Positions 25,658-36,295 of a stretch of DNA of 64,000 nt are shown in pieces. Made by a program: the position numbers and the translations under genes. The notes below the pieces were generated by a model. That model saw nothing but the letters and a program-made list of their open reading frames with translations. It made no database searches and was not told the origin of the DNA. The DNA comes from Flaccisagitta enflata (taxonomy: Eukaryota > Chaetognatha > Sagittoidea > Aphragmophora), in the NCBI GenBank assembly GCA_965153355.1, contig OZ231126.1, positions 52,018,001-52,082,000 of the forward strand, given 5' to 3'. Numbering within the stretch: position 1 is the stretch's first letter; each line of letters opens with the position of its first letter.

Positions 25658-26639
25658 CTTCTTCTTCTTACAGTTCTACCCCCTCGTCCTTTGCTGTCGT
25701 CGTTTTCACACAAACCACACTAGAATAATCATTTTTTTAAATCTTTTAAAAATCAATACTCTCGTAGCTCGTCTCTACCTAATTATCAACAAGTTTGTTC
25801 ATGGTGAATAAAATGAGCTGCTGAAGCCGTGATGAACATGTTGTGATGACGTGTTCTCTTCATAGACGTACGGCGGGAAAAAGTCTTGGAACGTCCAGTG
25901 GCGCTCTCAAGACCGATTGGCTTAGTTGAGCTTCACTAGAGCGCGTGTCGAGAGGCTGAGCAAAATTACGCTGTTTGACAAGTGGAACAATACAATAGTC
26001 ATGAGCAAGAAATCGTTTCACTGCAAGAGCTTAGGAATGGAGTATTACCCTGCACTTTCAAAACTGTTTAGGCCAAACGTTTTTTTGATTTTCAAACGGA
26101 AGATAGATGAGAAAATAGTTTTTGACGGTTCTTATGGTAAGCTTTTTTCGCGCTCTTTTTCTTTCTGTATTTTGAAAGACTTTTCTATTTAAAGTTTCCT
26201 TAAAAACTCATGGGAGAGCTTTGTTCACAAAAAGAATCAGGCGCAGAATACCATGGAAACCATCGGACAAAACTCTCTCAAATGTCCCTCACTATACCCA
26301 ACCTGAATAATAAGAAGGTCTGGTGAGCCCTCAATTACTAGTTACTACGCACATCACTTTTATTTTTCAGCTTGCAAAACTAACTTAGTAGTATAGTGAA
26401 GCGGCCTTATTGCCGACATAGAAAGTACTTCACAATCTTTCAGTACAGTAAGTTTGATACCGCATAGGCGAGCATGCCCTAATAGCGGGTGCGTTGTAGT
26501 GGTGTTCCACAGAGAGTTTATTATCGGGAAAAAAGTCAAAGTCAGTCTTCGACTTTTTGACATACTGCAGAGAAACCTGGTTTTCATTTTCTTGTGCGGA
26601 GGTTGAGTGTCTCTATCGAGCGATTGAGGCTTCAAACAA
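25658..26639. other. Unique sequence with one non-repetitive open frame
   Basis: An open frame at 25926-26192 (no ATG at its start; stop codon immediately upstream) is free of simple repeats and contains GGTTCTTATGGTAAGC, a possible 5' splice site, at about 26129-26144. The peptide matches nothing I recognise. It could be a short exon or chance. Confidence 0.25.
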
Positions 26640-26959
26640 AATTGATAGGGTAACAAAATCCAAATACAAGAAAATATGCTTATGAGCATAGCTGCTCAAC
26701 TGTGAGGGTGTTTTTGACTATCCCAGCTCATTTAGCTCATTTAGCTCAGTCTTTTTTTCTGATTTTGAATGGGATAGATAGATATATGTTTTGTTACATG
26801 TCTGAGCATGAAAATACAAGAGTGCACCTCAGTGAGCATTGCTACTCATGTGTGAGGGTTTTTTTTAAGTATTCTAGCTCATTTAGCTGATTTTTTCTTA
26901 ATTGAAATGGGATACATAGATAAATGTTTTGATACGTGTCTGAGCATGCAAATACAAAA
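26640..26959. repeat. ~125-bp diverged tandem repeat interrupted by F7
   Basis: The order GAGCAT-AGCTGCT, TGTGAGGGT, AGCTCATTTAGCTCA, GAATGGGATA, TGTCTGAGCATG, AAATACAA occurs from about 26640 and again from about 26820. It resumes after the F7 insertion (27548 to about 27700). Units are roughly 80% alike. Positions 26891-26959 are the left copy of an exact 69-bp repeat. Confidence 0.75.
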
Positions 26960-27547
26960 TAGTCGCAAAAGCGTTAGATGGTCAGCGGTACCCGTTGCCC
27001 CTATGTGAGTGAATGTGGGTGTGAGGTGGTTAGAGGGGCAGCGGCCCCGAAGGGGCCGATGACCTATGCTGTTTTTATTTTGGCCTCAAGGATGGAATTA
27101 GGGCCTGGAGGCTGGAATTGGGGCCTTGAGGCTTGAATTAGGGCCTTGAGGCTGGGATTTGAGCTTCGAGGCTGGGATTTCAGCTTCAAGGCTGATATTT
27201 TAGCTCTGAGGCTGGCAATTGAGCTTTGAGGGTGGGATTTGAGCTGTGAGGCTGGGATTTGAGCTTTGAGGCTGGGATTTGAGCTTTGAGGCTGGGATTT
27301 GAGCTTCGAAGCTGGGATTTGAGCTTTGAGGCTAGGATTTGAGCTTCAAGGCTGGGATTTGTGCCATGAGACTGGGATTTGAGCCTCAGGGCTGGGATTT
27401 GAGCCTCGAGGCTAGGATTTGAGCTTCAAAGCGGGGATTTGAGCCTTGAAGCTAGGATTTGGGTCTCGAGATTAGGATTTGGGCCTTGAGGGGGGGGGGG
27501 ACGGAGAAGAAGAAGAAGGAGAAGAAGGAGAAGAAGGAGAAGGAGAA
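26960..27547 (-). mobile_element. Family F element, copy F7, between 69-bp direct repeats
   Basis: The plus-strand start TAGTCGCAAAAGCGTTAGAT then GGTCAGCGGTACCCG is the 3' terminus. GGGCAGCGGCCCCGAAGGGG lies at 27037. About 18 units of GAGGCTGGGATTTGAGCTTY fill 27090-27480, all in one polarity, followed by a G-run and (GAA/GGA)n. The 5' terminal inverted copy is absent. The flanks 26891-26959 and 27548-27616 are identical over 69 bp, as if the target had been duplicated. Confidence 0.8.
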
Positions 27548-27757
27548 TTTTTTCTTAATTGAAATGGGATACATAGATAAATGTTTTGATACGTGTCTGA
27601 GCATGCAAATACAAAAAAGCATGTCAGTAAGCATAGCTGGTTGTTTGGTTGAGTGATTTTTAGTATCTTAGCTCATCTAGCTCATTTGGCTCAGTTCTAT
27701 ATTTCTCTAATTTTCAGTGCAATTGATTCATACAATAGATCTTGATTTAATCTAATA

Positions 27758-28375
27758 CTATCTAGGAAATAATTATAGAATCAAAAAGGGTGTGATTTGA
27801 TTTATCAACTGAATTCCATTAATACCATGATGCTGATAGCAAGAGCACTTCATGTGACATTTTTGTTATCTAATATCTTCAGTTTTAAAGCAGAGGGGCA
27901 GTTTGTAAAGATTTTCATACAGTTTAGCAGGGTCTTGTTCTGCCATCTGTGAGCAGTTAATGCCATTTAATAGAGTTTCCATACTTTTGCTTGTTATTTC
28001 TAAACCGTTAAAGTCACAGAAACCTGATTGCACTGATCTTAAGATTTTTTGTTGTAGATTAATTTGTTTTTTTGAAAAAAGTAAATTGCCTTTCTAGAAG
28101 TGGAGATATCTCAAGTAGAAGATACCCCTATTTTCTTTGTTCTATCATTGTCAGTTTTTTCTATCCATTTTGGAAATGAAAGTTTTCACTCTTTTGCTTG
28201 TCATTTCTAAACTGTTTGAGCTATAGAGATCAGATTGAACTCATCTTGAAGATTTTTTAATGTGCATTAATTTGTTTTTTTTTTTTTTTTTTGTTTTTTT
28301 GAAAAAGCTATCTAGCTTTTTTAGAAGCCAAGATATCTGTGGTAGAAATTGATTCCATAATTATTTCCTAGATAG
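27758..28375. mobile_element. TA-flanked MITE, copy M5
   Basis: The ends CTATCTAGGAAATAATTATA and the complement of CTATCTAGGAAATAATTATG are inverted repeats of about 26 bp flanked by TA. The CTATCTNGGAAA start is shared with the Tc1/mariner copies A and B, so the same transposase type may have moved it. It contains repeated TTTCTAAACYGTT phrases and no coding capacity. Confidence 0.8.
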
Positions 28376-28468
28376 TAGATACAAAAATTTACAGTGACTA
28401 AAGATAAAAGCTTGGTGAAAAGTGACCAAGGCTTAGGACTTTTTTCATCACGGCGACAGCTGCCTTTA

Positions 28469-29078
28469 CTATCTTGGAAAAAAGTTTATCGCATCATTGA
28501 TTAAGGGGCATTTTATGGACAAAATAGTACAATTAACATGTGCGTGACAAGCTTGATACTTGGTCTTGCCCTCCTTGACCTTTCCAAACGCTTCCCTGGG
28601 CCTCAGCATGCTTTGGTACTGCGACTGAAGGTATGATAGCGTGATCTTCCTCCAGACTTTAACGCAATTTTTTTTGTCCTGCTATCTGCACATTCTCGAC
28701 TTTGCCATTGCTTCAATTGGGACCAGAGAGTTTCAATCAGCTTGAGTTCTGGGCTGTTCCTGGGCTAACTGGAGAAGCCTTTGACCTTTGACACTGCGCC
28801 TTTGATGGCATTGCTTCGTTGAAACAGCCAGATGAGCGGGTGTGCCATCTCCCATGGACTGCGTTTCAAAAATGCAATCATTATGCTATTTTTCTAAAGA
28901 GGTATCTAACTTCATTAAGCTCTCATTTCTAAACGGTTAGATGCACAGTAACGCGGTTGGCACCAACTGCTAGAAAATTTGAAGACGTTTCAGAATCTCA
29001 CCAATTTTTCTGAGATTTTTTTATTTGTAAAGGAGATATGAGGCTATAAGTGATGCGATAAACTTATTTCCAAGGTTG
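28469..29078 (-). mobile_element. Tc1/mariner deletion derivative, copy B
   Basis: The same 610 bp as copy A in inverse orientation, TA on both sides. By eye only a few differences separate them (for example GCCCAGGG versus GCGCAGGG, and one A in the A-run after GGAC). The transposase remnant has the same deletion and frame breaks, so the deletion derivative itself was mobilised by a source elsewhere. Confidence 0.9.
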
Positions 29079-29080
29079 TA

Positions 29081-29695
29081 CTGGTAATTATCTGAAAAGA
29101 ACCAAACTATGAAATTACCGAAGTCTGAATTTATTTTCATCAATTTGAGATTGGATCATGGGACACACAAACAACGTTTTAGCAAAACGTTTTAGTTCCT
29201 TACGTACTCAGTTAGAATCAGTCGGAATCTTAGACATGCACTCATGTTAAACGTCGTTGTTTTTTTTTTTCTCCCAACTTTTTGTTTCTTTCATGATGCG
29301 TCTACGTATCTCAACATGATCCTTTGTTCATCCATCCGTCTGGTGGTCCATGATGCTGAAAAAGGTTCAAAAAAACATCGACTCTTTGTCTCTGGTAAGA
29401 TGGCATCACCTCTGTACACAACTCGACGTTACAATGCGGCATCAAAATAGACGTGGAGTGTAATGACAAGATATTGACATATCGTTGTAGCCCAGGGCTA
29501 ATTGCTACTATTTTTTTTGTTTCTTTGAGAGAGTTGATTATAAAGTGTTGGCCTCAAATGCGTAATTTGCAAATAGAAATGATGCTGCCACTCAACACCA
29601 CTTTTTTCCTTTTTTGCATCTGCCTCTTCCTTTATATTTTTTCATCCAAGATGGAAAATTGAAAAATCGACTTGCTGTCGCCATTTTTATCCTCC
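29081..29695. other. Unique AT-rich sequence
   Basis: Short open frames at 29244-29662 have no recognisable domain. Confidence 0.35.
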
Positions 29696-29745
29696 TCTCT
29701 CTCACTCACTCTCTCACTATTTCTCTCTCTCACTCACTCTCTCAC

Positions 29746-29783
<38 letters not shown>
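29696..29783. repeat. (TC)n / CTCACTCTCTCACTATTT microsatellite
   Basis: Two copies of a 36-bp CTCACT-type unit followed by pure TC. Confidence 0.95.
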
Positions 29784-29786
<3 letters not shown>

Positions 29787-29945
29787 CCTTCCCAAATTCC
29801 ACCACATTGGATTCTGTTTATCCTCCATCGGTTCGCTTTTCAAACTCGATCGTGTGAACATATTTTTTTTACCAACCTTATTCCATCAAATCCTGTCGAT
29901 TGATATAGTTGTCAGATACCTAAAGTAACTCACAAGCAAATTTTC

Positions 29946-30211
<266 letters not shown>

Positions 30212-30276
30212 CTAGACATTATGGTTGTCGCTGTTGTAATTGTTATTTCTTATGTATGAATTTGAGGTACTAGGTA

Positions 30277-30902
30277 CCACGCGGATCAAAAAAAGACGCA
30301 ATCTTAAATGACTATTTCAGCCATTTTCTCATTGATTTCAAATTTAATGCTTTGCACCATTGGAAAGCCCAGCTTTTAAGCTTTTAGGATTAAAAAGAAA
30401 ACAAGGCCGGATACACGGGCGTTTATGCGTGGTGCATCCAGCAGTGAGGCCAAAAACCGCAAAAACCCAAAAAAAGTAAAGTGTGACGGACGGACGGACG
30501 GACGGACCGACGGACGGACGGACGGACAAAGCGGGGTGTAGAGTCGCGTAGCACGCGACTAAAAACCTTAATCTTTAGGCGTTTATGCGTGGTGAAAAAA
30601 AGAGTATAAATAGTCAAAAATCGTTTTCACAATTCTATAAGAGAAAGAAGATAACTAGAGTTTCACTTTGATGAGCTGTAACTTCTAAACCGTTTGAGAT
30701 ACAGACATTGGATTGGTCTAGAATGGAAGAAAATTCATAAATCTTCAAACTTGCTTTGTCTGAAAAATACTCAAGAATTTTTTTCAAGCCTTATCATTGG
30801 ATATAGAAATGACAAACAATTCTTTTCAATGATTAAACATTTTTCTTATGCTCAAAATAGAGGTTGACTTTGAAAGGCTGTAACTTTTTTTTATTCGCGT
30901 GG
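30277..30902. mobile_element. TA-flanked MITE, copy M6, with nested H17
   Basis: The left end CCACGCGGATCAAAAAAAGA and the complement of the right end TTTTTTTATTCGCGTGG form the inverted repeats, flanked by TA (30275-30276, 30903-30904). The interior has TTCTAAACCGTTTGAGATAC phrases. Excluding H17 it is about 460 bp. Same family as M7 and M8. Confidence 0.75.
30400..30565 (+). mobile_element. Family H element, copy H17, nested in M6
   Basis: It begins AACAAGGCCGGATACACGG, but the usual word region is replaced by GCGTTTATGCGTGGTG. It continues through GGACGGACGGACCGACGG to AGTCGCGTAGCACGCGACT and AAAAA. The same 16 nt recur at 30579, just outside the 3' end. Confidence 0.75.
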
Positions 30903-31109
30903 TACAACTCTCCATGACCTACATGAATAAGAATATGCCGACTTACAATCAGAGTTTCCTTGAACTGATTTGATTGTAAAATCCTTTTAGCAAGTTAAAT
31001 TTTGCCAGGAAGACGCCAAATTCAAAGACTCCTGGGAATCCTGGGATGAGGCGCACCATGCTCCAGGCGATACAACTTCGTGAGACAAACAAAGAGAAAG
31101 AAGAAGTAA

Positions 31110-31213
<104 letters not shown>

Positions 31214-31393
31214 AATGTGTTAGATAGATAGAGGAAGAGTGGAAGAAAGAAGGCCGAAAAAAGGAGGAGACTATTACATACTCAATCACACAGTGACATG
31301 ATCACATACTGTTAAATCCCACTCTGACGGATTTCGAGGGTTTAGCTACAGACGAAAGTGAATTTCAAGAAATTAACCACCCTTTAAAGTGTA

Positions 31394-31497
31394 CCACGCA
31401 TATAAAAAAAAAAGACGCACCTTTCTTTTCATTGATTTTTAAAAAAGACATTTTAAAAGATTTTCAAAAAATGCATCTTTTTTATTGATACGCGTTG
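31394..31497. mobile_element. Short TA-flanked MITE, copy M7
   Basis: Only 104 bp: CCACGCATATAAAAAAAAAA then GACGCACC at the left, TTTTTTATTGATACGCGTTG at the right, TA on both sides. An almost fully palindromic deletion form of the M6/M8 family. Confidence 0.7.
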
Positions 31498-31590
31498 TAG
31501 CACCCCCCCCCCCATAGCCTCAACCACTAAATGAAGAAGGATATATAAGATTGGGAATGAAAACCTATATAAATACAATTAGTCTCATCA

Positions 31591-31706
31591 GAGCGATTTT
31601 ATAATTTCATTCCCAATCATGAGTTACAACTCATAAACATGCTTAAATATGTTGTTTCCAAGTTTTATAGTAATTCATGTTTGGGAATGAAATTCCAAAA
31701 TCGCTC
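31591..31706. repeat. Hairpin repeat
   Basis: GAGCGATTTTATAATTTCAT at 31591 and the near-complement ATGAAATTCCAAAATCGCTC ending at 31706 are inverted arms of about 28 nt around a ~60-nt spacer. Related TTCCCAAACCTATAT phrases lie nearby. Confidence 0.65.
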
Positions 31707-32699
31707 AAATGAGGCCAGTTGCGTACTTGTAAGCGTTTATTCCCAAACCTATATGTCCAACTCTACTCAGTGGTTGTGGCTGTAGTGGGGGGTACTACAC
31801 ATTTTGGGGGGTTAACTTCTTGTATTTCACTTTCGTCTGTATATTCATCTGTTATGCTTATAGGCAGAATTCCATCATTGCCAACCTAAGAAATAAAAGA
31901 AAACTAGTTGAAGGGACCATGAATTTGCATCTGTTATAGGCAGAAATCCACTGCTGTCGAGTTTCTTAGAGCGGGGATCAACTGTAGCAGAAAGACAGAC
32001 TCAAAAGCTTACACATCTGAACCCCGCTATAACGAACCCGCCAACAAATGAATTCCGCTCGTAACAGAGGCAAATTCACAGTCTCTTCAACTAGTTTTCT
32101 CTTTTTTCCTATGTTTGCAATAACGGAATTCCACCTGTAACAAAAACAAGTGACACGAGGTCACAATATCGTTGCGGACTGGTAAGCAGGGGCATCCATT
32201 CGCTCAAATGAGGCCAGTTACGTACTTGTAAGCGTTTATTCCCAAACCTATATGTCCAACTCTACTCAGTGGTTGTGGCTGTAGTGGGGGGTACTACACA
32301 TTTTGGGGGGTTAACTTCTTGTATTTCACTTTCGTCTGTATATTCATCTGTTATGCTTATAGGCAGAATTCCATTATTGCCAACCTAAGAAATAAAAGAA
32401 AACTAGTTGAAGGGACCATGAATTTGCATCTGTTATAGGCAGAAATCCACTGCTGTCGAGTTTCTTAGAGCGGGGATCAACTGTAGCAGAAAGACAGACT
32501 CAAAAGCTTACACATCTGAACCCCGCTATAACGAACCCGCCAACAAATGAATTCCGCTCGTAACAGAGGCAAATTCACAGTCTCTTCAACTAGTTTTCTC
32601 TTTTTTCCTATGTTTGCAATAACGGAATTCCACCTGTAACAAAAACAAGTGACACAAGGTCACAATATCGTTGCGGACGGGTGAGCAGGGGCATCCATT
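31702..32699. repeat. 499-bp tandem duplication
   Basis: 31702-32200 and 32201-32699 are nearly identical direct copies; the differences I see are GTTGCG/GTTACG, CATCATT/CATTATT, ACGAGG/ACAAGG and CGGACTGGTAAG/CGGACGGGTGAG. Both contain pogo-like end sequences (AGCGGGGATCAACTGTAG and TGAACCCCGCTATAACGAAC). The junction lies inside a family H 5' end. Confidence 0.92.
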
Positions 32700-32776
32700 C
32701 CCCAGCCTCACCCTGACCACACCCCTAACTCTCCTCCAACCCACTAACAAACAATACCAACTGCAGCAACTAAAAA
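32644..32776 (+). mobile_element. Family H element, copy H18 (GTTGCGGAC subfamily)
   Basis: It begins AACAAGTGACACAAGGTCAC, word GTTGCGGAC (32670-32678) then GGGTGAGCAGGGGCATCC. A C-rich spacer leads to a truncated 3' end CTGCAGCAACTAAAAA. A 5' half of the same copy (32145-32200) ends at the tandem-duplication junction. Confidence 0.65.
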
Positions 32777-32942
32777 CTTGTTGGTCCCGTTAGAGTAGGC
32801 TTTAACTGTACCCACAAATAGAATTGGGAGGTAGGCAACACATACAGACAATATGGACATTAGTCAAATACTCTTGCAGCTCAGATAGTTATGAAAACAC
32901 ATCAAAGAAGGCACACTCCCATACCGCACACGCACATGCACA

Positions 32943-32944
<2 letters not shown>

Positions 32945-32974
<30 letters not shown>

Positions 32975-33005
32975 GGACAGACTGACAAACTAACTGAGAG
33001 AAAAG

Positions 33006-33100
<95 letters not shown>
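32945..33100. repeat. (CA)n and (GA)n microsatellites
   Basis: A short CA run (32945-32974), then about 92 bp of GA (33009-33100). Confidence 0.97.
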
Positions 33101-33104
<4 letters not shown>

Positions 33105-33237
33105 AGAGTGAGGGGATTCCATTCCATGGCTGAGAAAACGACGACGATGAACAGGAAGATGAAAAGTGCGAGGAAAGGAGAAGAGGGTGAGGAGGAAGAA
33201 GGGGGAGAGAGGTGGGGGAGGAGTAAAAGTAGAAGGA

Positions 33238-33705
33238 ATAGTCGCAAAAGCGTTAGATGGTCAGCGGTACCCGTAGCTTGTGATCGAAGTTGAAGGAAGA
33301 AGCAGGGCAGCTGCCCCAAAGAGGCCAATTACCTATGCTTTTACACATGAGAAAAATTTCTCCTTCTTCTCCTTCTTAAGGTTTGTATTTGGGCCTTAGG
33401 GCTGAGATTTAGGCCTTAGACCTGGGGTTATGGGCCTTGGGGCTGGGATTTGGGCCTCAGGCCTTAAATTTGGCAAAATTTGGCAAAATTTGGCAAACAG
33501 GCAAAATATGGCAAGTTTTGGCAAAATATGGAAAAAATTGACAAATTTGGCAAAATTTGGCAAAAGTTGGCAAAATTTGGCATAATTTTGCTAAATTTGG
33601 CGAAATATGGGTCTCAAGGTAGGGGGGGTATGGAGAAAGAGATGGAGAAGGAGAAATATCCCGATGTGTGAAAGTATCTAGGTCATGGGCCCTTTTGGGC
33701 AGTGG
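33238..33705 (-). mobile_element. Family F element, copy F8
   Basis: The plus-strand start AATAGTCGCAAAAGCGTTAG then ATGGTCAGCGGTACCCG is the 3' terminus. GGGCAGCTGCCCCAAAGAGG lies at 33305. A few GGGCTGAGATTTAGGCCTTA units pass into a distinct 10-bp minisatellite, TTTGGCAAAA (33467-33605). The far end is GTGTGAAAGTATCTAGGTCA near 33665. Confidence 0.7.
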
Positions 33706-33734
33706 GGAGGGAGGGAGGGGAGGGAACAGAAGCA

Positions 33735-33956
33735 ACAAGTCATCCAAGGATAGCACATATTCAGCGGTACCAAATGCCTTGGAGTGATCAAGTAAAGAAG
33801 TGGGAAACATGGGTGAATTTCCAGATGTCCTGGGGATCAAGATTCAGTCACTGGATGACTGATTTAGGTCTTATAAGGTGGATTTGATGACTAGAGGGAA
33901 GATTCGTGTGAGAAAGCATAGGTCATCGACCCCTTTAGAGCCGCTGCCCAAAAGGA
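33735..33956 (-). mobile_element. Family F element, copy F9
   Basis: AACAAGTCATCCAAGGATAG then CACATATTCAGCGGTACC is the ATCC/GGAT-type 3' terminus also seen in F5. The far end is GTGAGAAAGCATAGGTCATC and GACCCCTTTAGAGCCGCTGC. The minisatellite core is missing. Confidence 0.65.
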
Positions 33957-34092
33957 GATGGAGATGGGAGAAGAGGATGAGGCAAAAATGCGGGCAAAAA
34001 GTGGGGAAGGAGGAAAAGGAGGAGGTGTAGTAAGAGGATTGAGGTCGTTTAGACTGTCTGAAACGTGTTGCGGATGAGCCGATGAGGACAAG

Positions 34093-34268
34093 AACAAGGC
34101 CGGATACATGGCGCCCGATATCGCGTGCGGGTGGGCAGGGGCAGAGATGAAGAAAGCTAACTCTAGCATTTGAACAGCACGAAAACATCGAAAACGCCAA
34201 AAAAAGCTAACGGAGACCGACCGACCCACATAACGGGTCATAGAGTCGCGTGGCACGCGACCAAAAAA
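34093..34268 (+). mobile_element. Family H element, copy H19
   Basis: It begins AACAAGGCCGGATACATGGC, word ATCGCGTGC before GGGTGGGCAGGGGCAG. The GGAC tract is very short. The 3' hairpin AGTCGCGTGGCACGCGACC precedes AAAAAA. The outer arm matches the word except at its first base. Confidence 0.75.
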
Positions 34269-35337
34269 GGAGGTGCAAGCTGTGAAAGGAAAAAGCAATA
34301 AAACAACGGAAAAAAACAAGGAAGAAACGGTGGTCCTTATCTACATTTCATTTCGTTTTCAAAGGCAGAAAAAAGAAAAGCGAACATGTTTGTGATTGCC
34401 TATTTTCCTTCAGCATTTTCTTTAGTGTCAGTAAATGCTTTTAAAGAAATTGGTTTGAAACATCTTTTTTTCTTTATTGTTTTCTTACTCTGATTTATTC
34501 TTTGATAAATGAAAAGTTCATTCATCAAAAAGAGCTGTGGTCATGGAACTACTTACTTCTTTGCGATTTCCTGTGAAAAAAAAAAACCTGCGTGTATTTT
34601 TCATGACTGAAATTAATGTGTCATTATACTCAAAACGTAGCTGTTTCCCCAAGGAGATTAAAGGGCCCGTTATCTTGTAATAACATGTTAGTATTTGTTA
34701 CTGCACCTGCAATACGTAATTGTGCAAAAAAATCGTTAATTCATTAAAAACAATGGTTCATCAAGCTCATTGAGCTCATTTGGCCTCATAATTGTGATTT
34801 AAGCTTTGACGCTTTGAATGTGAAAAGCTACGTTTGTAAGGGATTTATAGATCTCGTGATTTTACAACCCACTGCTTCTCGAAGAAGTTATGTGAGTTTT
34901 GAGCCCACTTGAAATTGAATTTCAATCAACGGAAATCTATTTTCATTCACTTTATTCACTTTGTTCATTTTATTCACTTTATTCTCTGGGTTCAAAAACA
35001 TGAATGGAGTAATCAAGGTGAATGTTGTTTGATGGATCTACAAGGAATCATATGTAAACATACAGACTAAAAATGGATGAAAGTCCCGCTCTGTTTTCAC
35101 TTGTCAGTAAGTCCATCCATCCATTACAGAAACTGAAAAGCTTGTTTTAACTTTTTAGCCACTTCGCAACGTCCCAACGAAGCCCTCGGAAAGAGGGCTA
35201 TTACCGGCTTCACCATCTTGATGAAGTAGCTTGAATCATGTTGTTTTCTTTTAGCTGATGGATCAGAGCATTAATTCAATATATAGACTTATAGTTGTAA
35301 AGCTCTAGCTCCAACTGTTGACCAAACAGAAAAAAGT
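34269..35337. other. AT-rich unique sequence
   Basis: A short (TTCACTTTA)n-type tract lies at 34945-34985. CTTCGCAACGTCCCAACGAA at 35163 is unexplained. No gene recognised. Confidence 0.4.
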
Positions 35338-35427
35338 GCACCCCTTCTCTAGATTTGAACCTGTGACTCTGAAGTGAGAGAAATAGCTTCTTCAAGTTCA
35401 GCACTCTCCCAAAAAAGTCATTGCGCC
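35338..35427 (-). tRNA. tRNA-like remnant (pseudogene or SINE head)
   Basis: On the minus strand TGACTTTTTTGGGAGAGTGC resembles a D-arm/A box and, about 40 nt on, CAGGTTCAAATCT resembles a B box. An arm pair CTGAA/TTCAG could be an anticodon stem with an enlarged loop. The acceptor and T stems pair poorly, so a functional tRNA is unlikely. Confidence 0.25.
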
Positions 35428-35942
35428 AAATGTAGGGATGAAAGTTTGGTACAGTGGATATCAGCTACGAGTGTGACGGTCGGGTAACAGGTTTTCTGCT
35501 ATGATTTCTTCATTTTTGCATATGCCAATGTGCGATTTTTAATGGGGAACCCCTAGAGCGAGCACCCGTCACCCCTGGGGCTGGATGACAAGAATTTGTC
35601 TAAAAACATAGTCTATAAACGTATGCCGTTTTCAACCAAGGGTTAAAAAGAGATTGAAAAAATTGATTCATGTAGGTCAATAAAATCAATGATATTAACC
35701 AAAAATACATAAGACAATAATCTATCATTAGTCAAATGTATTCAAACACATTTACGATGTATTTATTGATGTTAGAAATTACGCCTATGCGTAATTGTAC
35801 AAAATCATAATTTACTGCAATATGCAAATGAGCTTTTTGACAATCATGAACATACATAGGTGTTTGAATGCAATTGAAACTATTGTGACTTACTTAAATG
35901 ATATATTCATTATGATTACATGTTAAGCATATCATTTTCTGG
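35428..35942. other. AT-rich unique sequence
   Basis: No gene or repeat recognised. Confidence 0.35.
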
Positions 35943-36013
35943 AACGCATCTCTTCAAGAGAGTCTGTCCGTCTGTTTATCCATCTGTCTGTCCATTACGC
36001 CTGTGCAAAAAAA
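35943..36013 (-). mobile_element. Family H fragment, copy H23 (AGATGCGTC subfamily)
   Basis: Minus strand: TTTTTTGCACAGGCGTAATG, GGATAAACAGACGGACAGAC, then GAAGAGATGCGTTCC. The inner hairpin arm AGATGCG is present and the outer arm is lost. The GCACAGGCGTAA phrase is shared with H22. Confidence 0.5.
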
Positions 36014-36295
36014 GTTTTCTTTGCTATCTTTGGCGGCGGAGATATCTTATATTTAGTCAGATGATCAACAAACATGTTTTAAGGGTTTAATCTAAAACTC
36101 TGTCATTTCTTCTGTCTGTTCGCCCTTCTGTCTCTAACAGGACTCACATAATCAGGCGGAAAAGTGATATGAGCAATATAGATAGTAAATCTGCCCTCAA
36201 CACAATGAAAGTTGAAATGGAGATGGTAAAAACCAAGTATTTGACGTAGAAAAGCGATATCTGCAACTTTCATGGTAGGGGTGTATATAGTTCCA
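36014..36295. other. Unique sequence
   Basis: Nothing recognised; it leads into the M2 palindrome. Confidence 0.3.
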
